Below, piece after piece: positions 43,315 to 52,570 of a DNA stretch of 64,000 nt (its first letter is position 1; each line of letters starts with the position of its first letter). Under the pieces are notes generated by a model that was not told where the DNA came from, did not search any database, and saw only the letters and a list, made by a program, of their open reading frames with translations. The position numbers were made by a program, and so were the translations under genes. This DNA is from Parablautia muri (GTDB lineage: Bacteria; Bacillota; Clostridia; Lachnospirales; Lachnospiraceae): NCBI RefSeq assembly GCF_009917485.1, contig NZ_QZDT01000004.1, positions 1 through 64,000 of the forward strand, given 5' to 3'.

Positions 43315-46122
43315 ATGAAAAGAAAAAAGAATTTATTTTTGCGCAGGCGTATTCTGGCAATATTCCTGGCAACAATTATGTGTTTAGGGGAATTTGGCAT
43401 CACCGCTTTCGCAGAGGGGAGTGGTGAAAGCCCGGAAATCACCTTAGATAATGCAGAAACCGCGGACAATACGGAGAATGCAGGAAACGAAGAAACCGCA
43501 GATGATACGGAAACCGCGAACAATACGGATAATGTAGAGAACGAAGAAACCGCGGATGATACGGAAAATGCGGACAATACGGATAATGCAGAGAATGCAG
43601 GAAACGTAGAAAACACGGATGATACGGAAACCGCGGACAATACGGATAATGCAGAGAATGCAGGAAACGAAGAAACCGCGGATGATACGGAAAACGTGGA
43701 CAATACGGATAATGCAGAAAACGTAGGAAACGTGGATGATACAGAAAACGCAGAGAATACGGATAATGCAGAAAACGTAGAAAACACGGATCAGCAGATC
43801 AGCTACGCCACACGGGAGGAATTGGAGGCGGCTTACAATGCGGTGGTCGATGTCATCGACAGCCAGGATAAAAGTGTCCTCAATGACGCAATTGACAACT
43901 ACGTGAGCGTCTACAACCGCTTGTCCCCTGAGGATCAGGCCGAGATGAAGGATCAGTATGACAATGTTGTGTCTCTCCGTCCCGCTGACGCGGACAGCAC
44001 TGCTGCGACATTGTTGGAGGGAAGTGGTGTTAAGGAAGAAGAAACAAAACTGGACGAAGGGAAAGCGCTTCTTGGGCAGTTCCGCAGTCTGTTGGATGCC
44101 ATGGAGGCCTTTGTACTGACAGAGGAGAACCAGGAGGAGTACGCCGCTTTAGGTATGCAGGCGTCAGAGCTGCTGGAAGTGCTGCTGGAGAAATATTATG
44201 ACTATCCGGGAATGGATGCCGACATGGCGCGTTTTCAGGCGTTGGCGGATAAGCAGACCGAAGGGACGGAAGAACTTGCACTTATTAGTAAAGAAAAGTT
44301 TACGGTCGATGTTGTGAAGGTAGTCAATGGTGAGGAGAAGGATAGAGTAACCCTAACTCAGCAGTGTCTGCAAAATACTGGGCATTCTGGCTACAACCAC
44401 AGCACAAATTTACGTATTTTGGCGAATGCATCAGGGTTTAGTGGGTATAAAGGGTATAATTGGTCTCCATATACGACCGTTCCCAGCAAATATACTTCCG
44501 GACTGTGTCCAAACAATAACTATACAAGTGTTCATTACAATATAACAGGTAGCGCCCCTTATAGAGCGAACGAAACACTATTTCTGTTTTTTGATACTAG
44601 AAAAACTTTCACTCTGAAATATAACGCCAACAGAGGCAACGATGCTCCTCCCACGCAAACGGCAACGTCAACGGACGACAGCTATGACTTTACTATTTCC
44701 ACCCAAGAGCCTACCAGAGATGGCTATGATTTCCTGGGCTGGTCTACAAACGCATTTGCAACGAGTGCCAGCTATACCGGTGGGGGAAATATAAACGTAA
44801 AAGATACAACAACCCTTTATGCCATATGGACGGAGAAAGATACAGATACAGAGTGTAAGTATAACTACAAGCTGACGTGGGATTACAGCGGTGGAGAAAT
44901 GGACGGTAAGACAGAAAAAACCGAGTCCGTGACGGATTTAAGCAATGACTCCTATACCTTCGATGCTGGCAACACTCCCACAAGGGATGGATTTACGTTT
45001 GATGGCTGGACCTATACTCACGATGGGATTGGTGATGGCACATACAACGCCGGAAAGGTCAAAATGAACGGCGTGGCGGACGAAACCGTTTCCGGCACCT
45101 TGAAGGCGAAATGGGTGCCAGACAGTGGTATCACATACACCGTAACCTACTCCTGGGGTGGTCTGCCCGAAGAATCTGGTGTAACGCTGCCTGCCGAAGA
45201 TACCTATGAGGCTGGCGTTCCAGTGACCTTGGATACGAATTACCCCGAAGGCAAGGAATTAACAGTCAATGGCAAAACCTACACTTTCACTGGTTGGAAA
45301 GTGCCGGATGATATCACTGTAGATGCCAGTGCTGGTGGGTTTACGATGCCTGATAAGGATGTGGTGATCACAGGCAAATGGGAAGAAAATTTGGATGATA
45401 ATAACACCACCAACACCACCTCTTATCGGATCTTACGCGAGTACCGTATCAACGGGCAGACGGTAGATACAATTGATGAAGGAGAAAGAGACGGCAGCAT
45501 CGGAAGTGAAATTGATGGCCAAACGATTGCGAGTGGTAACTCCGGCTGGGTGAATTATGGGGGGCGCATGTTTGTTTATAGCGGAAGCAATCCCGGCACC
45601 CTTACGCTGGTGGAAGACAAGAATCTGAATGTTATCAAATTGATTTACGTTTACAACGATAGTAATGAAAATCCGAACCCGGATCCGAACCCAAATCCAA
45701 ATCCAGATCCGGATCCGACCCCGTCCTCGAACCCAACCCCTCCTGAACGGAGAAATGACACTTCTGAACAGAGAGATGATACTCCTGAACAGGGAGATGA
45801 TGATACTCCTGAACAGGTTCCTGATGAGGAGCAGCCCGGAACGAATGTGGATATAGAAGTTGTCTTCACGACTCCTGCAGCTCCTATGGTCAACAGGGTG
45901 ATAGAATTAGTTGAAATTTCGAATGAAGAGGTTCCCTTGGCAAATGTGCCGAGTGCAGCGGCAGAGGGACTGACAGATATTTTTGATGAGGAAGTTCCCT
46001 TGTCGAATGTACCGAAGACAGGCGATAATTTCCTGACATGGCTGCTTTCTGCTTTGGGCTCCGCAGCGGGCTTAGTTCTGTTGGCTCTAAAAGGCAGAAA
46101 ACGCAAAGGTACAGCTGCATAA
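43315..46122 (+). CDS. Sortase-anchored multidomain surface protein (adhesin-like)
   Basis: 935 aa from ATG 43315 (AAGGAAG upstream). Signal peptide about 1-35 (basic start, ILAIFLATIMCLGEFGITAFA). Residues about 42-160 are a low-complexity acidic repeat built from units like NTDNAENAGN and EETADDTEN. Then a helical part (about 165-325), then beta domains: an InlB/Listeria-Bacteroides repeat (KYNANRGNDAPP... GYDFLGWSTN), a related one (GFTFDGWTYTHDG), a SHIRT/MucBP-like part (TYTVTYSWGGLPEESGV... TFTGWKVPDD), and YRILREYRINGQTVD. A proline spacer of NPDP repeats follows, then sorting signal NVPKTGD (about 898), hydrophobic stretch and KGRKRK. The part before it, EEVPLANVP and EEVPLSNVP, is duplicated. 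It is fixed to the cell wall by the sortase encoded next, and is under c-di-GMP control. Confidence 0.92.
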   Translation: MKRKKNLFLRRRILAIFLATIMCLGEFGITAFAEGSGESPEITLDNAETADNTENAGNEETADDTETANNTDNVENEETADDTENADNTDNAENAGNVENTDDTETADNTDNAENAGNEETADDTENVDNTDNAENVGNVDDTENAENTDNAENVENTDQQISYATREELEAAYNAVVDVIDSQDKSVLNDAIDNYVSVYNRLSPEDQAEMKDQYDNVVSLRPADADSTAATLLEGSGVKEEETKLDEGKALLGQFRSLLDAMEAFVLTEENQEEYAALGMQASELLEVLLEKYYDYPGMDADMARFQALADKQTEGTEELALISKEKFTVDVVKVVNGEEKDRVTLTQQCLQNTGHSGYNHSTNLRILANASGFSGYKGYNWSPYTTVPSKYTSGLCPNNNYTSVHYNITGSAPYRANETLFLFFDTRKTFTLKYNANRGNDAPPTQTATSTDDSYDFTISTQEPTRDGYDFLGWSTNAFATSASYTGGGNINVKDTTTLYAIWTEKDTDTECKYNYKLTWDYSGGEMDGKTEKTESVTDLSNDSYTFDAGNTPTRDGFTFDGWTYTHDGIGDGTYNAGKVKMNGVADETVSGTLKAKWVPDSGITYTVTYSWGGLPEESGVTLPAEDTYEAGVPVTLDTNYPEGKELTVNGKTYTFTGWKVPDDITVDASAGGFTMPDKDVVITGKWEENLDDNNTTNTTSYRILREYRINGQTVDTIDEGERDGSIGSEIDGQTIASGNSGWVNYGGRMFVYSGSNPGTLTLVEDKNLNVIKLIYVYNDSNENPNPDPNPNPNPDPDPTPSSNPTPPERRNDTSEQRDDTPEQGDDDTPEQVPDEEQPGTNVDIEVVFTTPAAPMVNRVIELVEISNEEVPLANVPSAAAEGLTDIFDEEVPLSNVPKTGDNFLTWLLSALGSAAGLVLLALKGRKRKGTAA

Positions 46123-46176
46123 AAGGCTCTGCTGATGCGGTAGTCTTAATGGAACAATGACAGCTTTAACACAACA

Positions 46177-46207
46177 CGGCGCGGCCCGACTTTTGGGCCG
46201 CGTCTTT
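46177..46207 (+). terminator. Terminator between adhesin and sortase genes
   Basis: GCGGCCC (46181-46187) and GGGCCGC (46195-46201), extended by flanking GC, then TCTTTT. Transcription into the sortase gene would need readthrough or its own promoter. Confidence 0.75.
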
Positions 46208-46284
46208 TCATGTACGGGGGAGCAAAAGGAAAGCAGCTGCCTTAAGAGGCAAACGACTACGATCAACAGAAAGGGGTTTGGAAG

Positions 46285-47058
46285 ATGAAAAAGAAACTAT
46301 ATCTGCTAATGACGGTATCACTTATACTGGCTTTGTCCATCAGTATAACCGTTGTTGGCGTCAAAATGCTTGACTATCGCAGCGGGGCTGAGGATTATTT
46401 TGACGCACAGCTGGCGGCGGGTCTTGCCAGTATACCTGAGAAGCCAGAGGAGGGAGGGACGGAGGAAATCGATTATTGGGCGGAAGCGCTGGCGGGCACG
46501 GACCTGGATTCTCTGCGGAGAGTAAATGAAGAAGTAGTGGGCTGGATTGCCATTCCCGGGACAGAGATTTCCTACCCGCTTCTGCAGACAGAGGATAATG
46601 AATATTATTTAAACCACACCTGGAACCGGGACAAAAGCTCTGTGGGCTCTATTTTCATGGAATGCCAGATAAAACCTGACCTGCATAGTTTTAATACCAT
46701 CCTCTACGGACACAAAATGCGCAATGGTTCCATGTTCGGCAGCTTAAGCAATTATGAAAGCGCCGATTACTACAGGGAGCATCCCAGTATTTATCTGGTC
46801 ACGGACGGCGGCGTCTACCGGTACGATATTTTCGCGGCTCATGAAGTAAAGATCCGCTCGATCGTATACCGCATCAACATCAACACGCGCAAAAGAAGGA
46901 ACGACTTTATTGATTTCTGCCTGGAAAACTCTGTCATTGATACAGGTATTATCCCTACTGTTGAAGACAAAATACTGACCCTCTCCACCTGCACGGGGAA
47001 CGGGCATGCCACTCGCTGGGTTGTCCAGGGCGTCTTATATGATCAAAACGATTTTTAG
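46285..47058 (+). CDS. srtB: Class B sortase
   Basis: 257 aa. ATG after AAAGGGG. One N-terminal membrane anchor (LYLLMTVSLILALSISITVV), then the sortase barrel with VGWIAIPGTEISYPLLQTED, catalytic His in YGHKM (about 142), catalytic Cys in LSTCTG (about 234) and Arg in GHATRWVVQG (about 243). The family B traits are the long extra helix region before the barrel and the site spacing. It cleaves a sorting motif and links the protein to peptidoglycan; the adhesin next door with VPKTG is the obvious substrate. Confidence 0.93.
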   Translation: MKKKLYLLMTVSLILALSISITVVGVKMLDYRSGAEDYFDAQLAAGLASIPEKPEEGGTEEIDYWAEALAGTDLDSLRRVNEEVVGWIAIPGTEISYPLLQTEDNEYYLNHTWNRDKSSVGSIFMECQIKPDLHSFNTILYGHKMRNGSMFGSLSNYESADYYREHPSIYLVTDGGVYRYDIFAAHEVKIRSIVYRININTRKRRNDFIDFCLENSVIDTGIIPTVEDKILTLSTCTGNGHATRWVVQGVLYDQNDF

Positions 47059-47575
47059 GGCAGGAGAATTGAAGGAAGGTGTGGGCGGAACGGTTGTCGT
47101 GGAGCGGAACAATTACGGTTTGTCCTGAGACTTATAAAAAGTCCATAGTGGATATTGCACTATAATTATTTTGTTGAATGTACCAAAATATATAACGATA
47201 AACCGAATGAAAGTTGGCAAAAAGCATAGAAGAATCGCATAATAAAATAATATTTTTGTTTATACTGCTGATATTTTATTGACATAATATCTCTGCATAT
47301 GTATAATGATAGAACATAACCGTAATCTCTGCTATAAGAGAGAATGTTCATTGGTCCGTTGTTTTTCCAACTTATATTGATGAACGGATTTGCTAAAGAA
47401 AAATGAATGGGGAAGGCGTTGGTAACGATAATTGGATCCGATATCCTAAAGAACAGGAACGGTGAAAGGATAGAGGCTGTTACACGATGTGAGATGGCGT
47501 TTATCAAGAAGAAAAGAACTATAGAGTGTGTCAGCCGGTTTAAACGCCGGGAAAAAGAAAGGATGGTAAACGTAA
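47059..47575 (+). promoter_or_regulatory. Upstream region of the sugar ABC operon
   Basis: 517 bases without a gene. It holds a near-ideal promoter: TTGACA (47279-47284), 17-base spacer, TATAAT (47302-47307). The leader from there to the start codon is about 260 bases and may carry a control element, but I see no known riboswitch; GTTTAAACGCCGG near 47540 is a short palindrome. A start site 47576 has AAAGGATGG upstream. Confidence 0.6.
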
Positions 47576-48916
47576 ATGAAGTTCAAAAAACTTAGTGCCG
47601 TAATGGCGGCACTGCTGGCAGCCAGCAGCCTGCTGGTGGCTTGCGGAGGAAACAGTGGCGGTCAGGATGCGTCAGGGTCAGAGCCGGAAAACGCTGCAGC
47701 AGATGAGACAGAAACAGAAAGTGAAAGTGAAGGAGAAGGCCAGGAAGCAGCAGCCAGTGGTGACGAGGTTACATTAGAACTTCTTCTGACTAAGACAGAG
47801 ATCGTGGATGTGATGGAACAGATTGCAGCGAAGTTCTGTGAGGAAAATCCCGGTGTGAAGATTGATGTGACAAGTACCAGTGACGGCGCTACCCTGGTTC
47901 GTACCAGAGCGGCCAGCAATGATTTACCGGATATCATGAATACATATCCGGCGGAGGATTTCTATAAGGATATGTTCCGGGATGGTTATTTCGAGGATAT
48001 TACGGATGCGGAATACCTTGGCAAGGTAAATTCTACTGCAATGGAAATGTCTAATTGCGATGGCAATTATTACGCAGTGCCTATGTCGCTTAGTACTTAT
48101 GGTATTTATGCTAACATGGATGTGTTAGAAGCAAACGGAATTACCGAGACTCCCAGCACTTGGGAAGAACTGATTGCAGACTGTGAGACGCTAAAGGCCA
48201 ATGGCGTTACCGGATTCTTGCTTCCGAATAAGGATGTGGGAAATGTGGCCCAGAGGTTCGAGCGTACGGCAGGTATCATTAACAATGACTCTAATTCCGA
48301 GTTCAAACAGATTGCAGATGGAGAAATGGAAGCAAAGGATTCTCCTACCCTGCAGACCTGGTGTGATTATAATGAAGATTTGCTGAATTATACCACAGAT
48401 GACCATATGGGAATGGATTATGATATTGCAGCGGCTGAATTTAGTAATGGAAACGGCGCTTTCATGTTAAGCGGTACATGGATGCTGGCAACCGTGCAGA
48501 AGAACAATCCGGATGCTAATGTGGAGCTGTTCGCATTCCCTCATCCCAGAGGCGAGACTACCAAGGTTCCTGTAAACATTGATACTTCCTTTAGTATATC
48601 TTCTACCTGTGCGGATAAGGAAATCGGTCTTAAATTCCTGGAGTTCATGACCAGAGAAGATATTGCCCAGATGTACTGTGATGCAGACGGCAACGTAAGC
48701 ACGATTGAAGGTGTCGAATACAACATTCCTCAGCATGCCAACATGAAGACCGCTGTGGAGGAAGGTAATATTTTCCTGACCGCAGTTAATTTCTGGCCTA
48801 CCGGACTGAGAGAAGAAATCAGAGATGGCTGCCAGATGTTCTTAGGCGATGGAGACAGGGAAGCGTTCTTTGAATCCAGCCAGGAAGCCATCGAGACAAT
48901 CTATGCTGACAACTAA
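47576..48916 (+). CDS. Sugar ABC transporter substrate-binding lipoprotein
   Basis: 446 aa. Lipoprotein signal peptide with lipobox VACG (AALLAASSLLVACGG), then a linker of acidic and Ser residues (TETESESEGEGQEAAASGD), then a family 1 extracellular solute-binding fold: FCEENPGVKIDVTS, PDIMNTYPAEDFY, YAVPMSLSTYGIYANMDVLE, PSTWEELIADCETLKANG, GAFMLSGTWM. It catches a sugar, likely an oligosaccharide, at the outer face and hands it to the two permeases downstream. The ligand cannot be read from sequence. Confidence 0.94.
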   Translation: MKFKKLSAVMAALLAASSLLVACGGNSGGQDASGSEPENAAADETETESESEGEGQEAAASGDEVTLELLLTKTEIVDVMEQIAAKFCEENPGVKIDVTSTSDGATLVRTRAASNDLPDIMNTYPAEDFYKDMFRDGYFEDITDAEYLGKVNSTAMEMSNCDGNYYAVPMSLSTYGIYANMDVLEANGITETPSTWEELIADCETLKANGVTGFLLPNKDVGNVAQRFERTAGIINNDSNSEFKQIADGEMEAKDSPTLQTWCDYNEDLLNYTTDDHMGMDYDIAAAEFSNGNGAFMLSGTWMLATVQKNNPDANVELFAFPHPRGETTKVPVNIDTSFSISSTCADKEIGLKFLEFMTREDIAQMYCDADGNVSTIEGVEYNIPQHANMKTAVEEGNIFLTAVNFWPTGLREEIRDGCQMFLGDGDREAFFESSQEAIETIYADN

Positions 48917-48930
48917 GAAAAGCCGGATGG

Positions 48931-49016
48931 AGGGAGAACCGCATAGGATTTTTCCCTCCTGTTCGGGACAAAAGGGATGTCCGCTTTCGTTTTTTTATGC
49001 GGACCTCCCTTTTTTT
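48931..49016 (+). terminator. Attenuator between binding protein and permease genes
   Basis: A bipartite stem AGGGAG-aa-CCGCATA (48931-48945) / TATGCGG-ac-CTCCCT (48996-49010) followed by six T. An alternative hairpin, GGAGGGA with TCCCTCC (48929-48959), uses the same left arm. It would end a share of transcripts after the binding-protein gene, giving more binding protein than permease. Confidence 0.65.
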
Positions 49017-49036
49017 AAAAACAGGAGGTTTGCTAT

Positions 49037-49936
49037 ATGGGGGACAAGAAGAAAAAGGGCAAATCAAGAAGGGACAAAGGCAGAGACAGGGCGTTTTTAT
49101 TTTTCACAGCACCTGGTTTTATTCTGTATAGTTTCTTTTTTATTATGCCCGTGTTAATGGGATTCTATTATAGTGCTACGGATTGGGATGGAATTAGCAA
49201 GAATTATAATTTCATCGGCTTTGATAATTATGTGAAGATTTTTCGGACCGGACAGTTCACCGATGCGCTTTTCTTCACTATAAAATATACGGTCCTATTG
49301 GTAGTGCTTACGATTGTTCTGGGGCTTGCAATCGCTATGCTGTTGAATCGGAAGATTAAGGGAAGAACCTTCTTTAGAGGCATTTACTTCATTCCGGCGG
49401 TGCTGAGCTCTCTGACAGTAGGTCTGATTTTCAACAAAATCTGCTATTATATTATACCTGTGATTGGAAAGGCCTTACATATCCATGCGCTGAGCCAGAA
49501 TCCATTGGCGGATAAGAATCTGGCGATGTGGACGATTTTGTTTGTAAACTTATGGCAGGGGCTGTGTATCCCTACCCTGCTGTTTTTGGCAGGGCTGCAG
49601 AGTGTGCCCACGGATTTGTATGATGGAGCGGCGCTGGACGGGGCTTCTGCCTGGGATATCTTTCGGTATATTACCATTCCCTTTATCCTGCCGGTAGTGA
49701 GTGTGGTGTTCGTGCTTACGCTGAAAGGAGGCCTGATGGTATTCGATTACATCAAGGCAATGACAGAAGGAGGGCCGGGAAGCTCCACGCGCAGCGTGGC
49801 GATGTTAATCTATAAACATGGTTTTACGCAGAATAAATATGCGTTTGCAATCGCGGAAGCGATTTTCATGGGACTGGTTGTGGCCGCTATCTCCGCTGTG
49901 CAGATTTATTTTACGAATAAGAAGAAGGCGGTGTAG
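49037..49936 (+). CDS. Sugar ABC transporter permease (MalF-like)
   Basis: 299 aa, ATG after AGGAGG. A very basic N-terminus (KKKKGKSRRDKGRDRAF), six membrane helices (FTAPGFILYSFFFIMPVLMGF, LLVVLTIVLGLAIAMLL and others) and the EAA loop DGAALDGASAWDIFRYITIPFI that contacts the ATPase. Inner-membrane half of a CUT1 carbohydrate importer; the other half is the next gene, 3 bases on. Confidence 0.94.
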   Translation: MGDKKKKGKSRRDKGRDRAFLFFTAPGFILYSFFFIMPVLMGFYYSATDWDGISKNYNFIGFDNYVKIFRTGQFTDALFFTIKYTVLLVVLTIVLGLAIAMLLNRKIKGRTFFRGIYFIPAVLSSLTVGLIFNKICYYIIPVIGKALHIHALSQNPLADKNLAMWTILFVNLWQGLCIPTLLFLAGLQSVPTDLYDGAALDGASAWDIFRYITIPFILPVVSVVFVLTLKGGLMVFDYIKAMTEGGPGSSTRSVAMLIYKHGFTQNKYAFAIAEAIFMGLVVAAISAVQIYFTNKKKAV

Positions 49937-49939
49937 GGT

Positions 49940-50776
49940 ATGGTAGAAGGAAGAAAACAAAATAACGTACTAACTTACATCATCTTGATATTAGGTATTC
50001 TGCTAATCATCCTTCCTTTATATGTCACTTTTGTGACTGCGTTAAAGTCGGATGCCCAGAGCTCTAAGAGCTTTTTCACATTGCCGATTCCTATATATCT
50101 GGAGAGCTTTAAAGAAATTCTTTCTAGTGAACGGTATTGGAGAGCTTTTATCAATACAGTTTATATTACGGCAATTGTTCTGGCGGGTAATATCGTTATT
50201 ATGCCAGCCATGAGTTATGCGGTGGCAAGGAAGATGCCTGTCAGCACAGCATACCGTCTGGTTTATTATTTCCTGCTTCTGGGAATTTTTATTCCTTTCC
50301 AGGTAAAGATGATGCCTTTGGTGAAACTGCTCAGTGCGCTGAACATGATGAATCCCACAGGGCTGGCTATATTGTGTATTTCCAGTTCTACTTGTGAGAG
50401 TGTGTTTTTGTTCGTGGGATATATGGGGGCTATTCCGCCGGATATGGAGGAAGCGGCATGGATTGACGGGGCCGGTACCTTACGTACCTACTCCTCCGTG
50501 GTATTCCCACTGCTTAAGCCCATGTTGGCAACGGTGCTCATCAAGCAGGGGCTGTGGATCTGGAATGATTTCATGCTCCCCTTGATTACGCTGAACAAGG
50601 GCTGGCAGGACTGGACACTAACTTTGTTCCAGTATAATTTCCAGACGGAATATTCCGTTAATTACAGCCTGACCTTTGCCACCTTTGTGGCGTCTATGCT
50701 GCCGCTTTTGATTTTCTACTGTTTCATGCAGAAAGCAATCATTGGTGGTCTCACATCAGGTGCGGTGAAGAGTTGA
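49940..50776 (+). CDS. Sugar ABC transporter permease (MalG-like)
   Basis: 278 aa. Six membrane helices (YIILILGILLIILPLYVTFV, MLPLLIFYCFMQKAIIGGLT and others) and the EAA motif EEAAWIDGAGTLRTYSSVVFPLLKPM. It pairs with the permease upstream. No ATPase gene follows; CUT1 importers in Firmicutes often share one MsmK-like ATPase encoded elsewhere. Downstream genes code a metallo-hydrolase and MgtC-like protein, after a family-2 repeat. Confidence 0.94.
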   Translation: MVEGRKQNNVLTYIILILGILLIILPLYVTFVTALKSDAQSSKSFFTLPIPIYLESFKEILSSERYWRAFINTVYITAIVLAGNIVIMPAMSYAVARKMPVSTAYRLVYYFLLLGIFIPFQVKMMPLVKLLSALNMMNPTGLAILCISSSTCESVFLFVGYMGAIPPDMEEAAWIDGAGTLRTYSSVVFPLLKPMLATVLIKQGLWIWNDFMLPLITLNKGWQDWTLTLFQYNFQTEYSVNYSLTFATFVASMLPLLIFYCFMQKAIIGGLTSGAVKS

Positions 50777-50785
50777 TATATATTG

Positions 50786-50827
50786 TTAACAATAAACGCT
50801 GACACGCTTCGCGCGCCAGCGTTTGTA
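50786..50827. repeat. Intergenic repeat family 2, copy 4
   Basis: TTAACAATAAACGCTG ... CCAGCGTTTG. AACGCTG and CAGCGTT pair, so this copy is a hairpin. It fills the gap after the permease genes. Confidence 0.6.
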
Positions 50828-50897
50828 AATAATAATGCCTATGGCAATAGAAAGATAACGATTAATATATGCGCAAAAGCGCAGACGGGAGTCAAAA

Positions 50898-51725
50898 ATG
50901 AAAATACAATATTTGGGAACAGCCGCGGCGGAAGGATGGCCGGGAATCTTTTGCAATTGTAAGGTATGTAAGGAAGCGCTGCGCCGTGGGGGTAAGGATA
51001 TTAGAACACGCTCCCAGGCGGTGATTGATGATAAAATCCTGATTGACCTGCCTCCGGATACCTATCTGCATATGTTGACCTATGGGCTGGATATGCCCTC
51101 TATTCGGACAATGCTTGTCACCCACTCTCATCAGGATCACTGGTATCCGGAAGAATTGATGATGCGGCGAGAGGGATTCGCTGTGGATATGAAAGGAACG
51201 CTGGATATCTACGGGAATGACGCGGTGAAGGAAAGCCTGGAACGAGTGGTGGCTGATGCACTTGTGTATTCTCCAAACAGGGCACAGATTGCATATCATG
51301 AAATAAAGGAATTTACGACTTACAGCTCAGAAGGATATGAATTCATTCCCTTGAAGGCAACCCACAATCCGCGGGAAAATTGTTTTATCTATATCATTAA
51401 AAAGGAAGGAAAGTCTCTACTTTATGCGAATGATACCGGATATTTTGCAGAGGAAACATGGGACTTTATTAAGGGGCAGCATTTTGATTTGGTGAGTATG
51501 GACTGTACAATGCAAAAAATTAAGATACCTACCAATCACATGGGACTTCTCAACAATGTGGATGTGGTAGAGAGGCTAAGGCAGACAGGCTGCGTGGATA
51601 GAGATACGAAGTATGTGGTTACCCATTTCTCCCATAATGGTGGCTGGCTGCATGAGGAGATGGAAAAGCAGGCTGCCGAGTATGGATTCAGTGTGGCCTA
51701 CGATGGCATGACGGTAGAATTTTAA
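50898..51725 (+). CDS. Metallo-beta-lactamase-fold hydrolase
   Basis: 275 aa, ATG after GGGAGTCAAAA. Near the start, IQYLGTAAAEGWPG followed by CNCKVC (a possible zinc knuckle as in PhnP-type phosphodiesterases), then the metal motif VTHSHQDHW (HxHxDH, about residues 74-80), ATHNPRENC and YANDTGYFAEET (the bridging Asp), and VVTHFSHNGG. It binds two metal ions and likely cleaves a phosphodiester or similar bond; the substrate is unknown. It may belong to the sugar operon upstream, 122 bases away, separated by a repeat. Confidence 0.88.
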   Translation: MKIQYLGTAAAEGWPGIFCNCKVCKEALRRGGKDIRTRSQAVIDDKILIDLPPDTYLHMLTYGLDMPSIRTMLVTHSHQDHWYPEELMMRREGFAVDMKGTLDIYGNDAVKESLERVVADALVYSPNRAQIAYHEIKEFTTYSSEGYEFIPLKATHNPRENCFIYIIKKEGKSLLYANDTGYFAEETWDFIKGQHFDLVSMDCTMQKIKIPTNHMGLLNNVDVVERLRQTGCVDRDTKYVVTHFSHNGGWLHEEMEKQAAEYGFSVAYDGMTVEF

Positions 51726-51744
51726 ACTGTAGCCTGATGCCGGT

Positions 51745-52443
51745 ATGAGCATTACAAAAAGAGAGGAAGTGGCAGCAGCATTGTTAGAAGTAATAACCTC
51801 TTGGCAGTGGGAACTGTTTTTGCGGATTGTCCTTGCCTGTATCGTGGGAATTGCTATTGGGCTGGAACGCAGAAACCGGAATAAGCTGGCCGGAGTGAGA
51901 ACGCATGCGATTGTGGCTTTTGGCGCAGCCCTGATGATGGTGGTATCTAAATACGGATTTACAGATATTCCTAATTATGATGCTTCCAGAATAGCGGCTC
52001 AAATCGTAAGTGGGATTGGTTTTTTGGGTACCGGGATTATCATTGTTCGGAATAACAGCTCTGTGAGCGGTTTGACTACGGCGGCGGGCCTGTGGGTGAC
52101 GGCAGGCGTGGGGATGAGTATTGGTGCAGGACAGTATTTTCTGTCCATTTCCAGCGCCTTGCTGCTTATTTGTATGCAAATTGCCATGCATAAAGTGGGA
52201 TTTTTGGCAAATGAGCCCTACGCGGGCAAGATGAAAATGTCGCTGAGCTCCATAGATAAGGTGGATATTGTAAAGCAGTTCATTCAAGGGGAAAAGATTT
52301 GTATCACTATGGTAAAGCTGAACAAATTAAGTGACGGTACGGTAAAGCTGGAGATGGATCTTTTGTTCCCGGCGAAGTATGACAAGATGGCATTTCTTGA
52401 GAAGCTGGGCGGTAAAGAATATATCGTATCCATCTCTGCCTAA
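51745..52443 (+). CDS. MgtC/SapB-family membrane protein
   Basis: 232 aa. Several membrane helices (WELFLRIVLACIVGIAIGLERRN, THAIVAFGAALMMVVSKYGF, QIVSGIGFLGTGIIIVRNN, GLTTAAGLWVTAGVGMSIGAG), the MgtC pattern, then a soluble C-terminal domain (about 150-232). MgtC proteins affect membrane ATP synthase and magnesium adaptation. It starts 19 bases after the metallo-hydrolase and so is probably co-transcribed. The start may be this ATG (51745) even though its ribosome binding site is weak. Confidence 0.9.
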   Translation: MSITKREEVAAALLEVITSWQWELFLRIVLACIVGIAIGLERRNRNKLAGVRTHAIVAFGAALMMVVSKYGFTDIPNYDASRIAAQIVSGIGFLGTGIIIVRNNSSVSGLTTAAGLWVTAGVGMSIGAGQYFLSISSALLLICMQIAMHKVGFLANEPYAGKMKMSLSSIDKVDIVKQFIQGEKICITMVKLNKLSDGTVKLEMDLLFPAKYDKMAFLEKLGGKEYIVSISA

Positions 52444-52457
52444 GTTCTATTGCTGTG

Positions 52458-52499
52458 AAGTCCCGGTACCAATGGCGATGTCCAAAGGGCCGGGACTTT
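52458..52499 (+). terminator. Terminator after the MgtC-like gene
   Basis: AAGTCCCGG (52458-52466) and CCGGGACTT (52490-52498), then TT. Stem of nine bases with a 23-base loop. Confidence 0.7.
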
Positions 52500-52570
52500 G
52501 AGCGTGACAGTGGAGGGAGATTTGCGTTGCAGGTTTGGAGTGCAGCCAATTTACCGGAGGATTGGTGAGT

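Noticed and set aside
43119-43787. Long minus-strand frame rich in Ser, Phe, Ala and Val opposite the adhesin repeats
   Set aside because: It is only the complement of the acidic repeat; no ribosome binding site and no family. It also runs over the second riboswitch.
43439-43792. Repeats that might be taken for a CRISPR array
   Set aside because: Units have no unique spacers, keep one reading frame and code for part of a surface protein; there are no cas genes.
47407-47595. 62-codon frame ahead of the sugar-binding protein gene
   Set aside because: It overlaps the start of the real gene, has no clear ribosome binding site and is basic low-complexity sequence typical of a leader.
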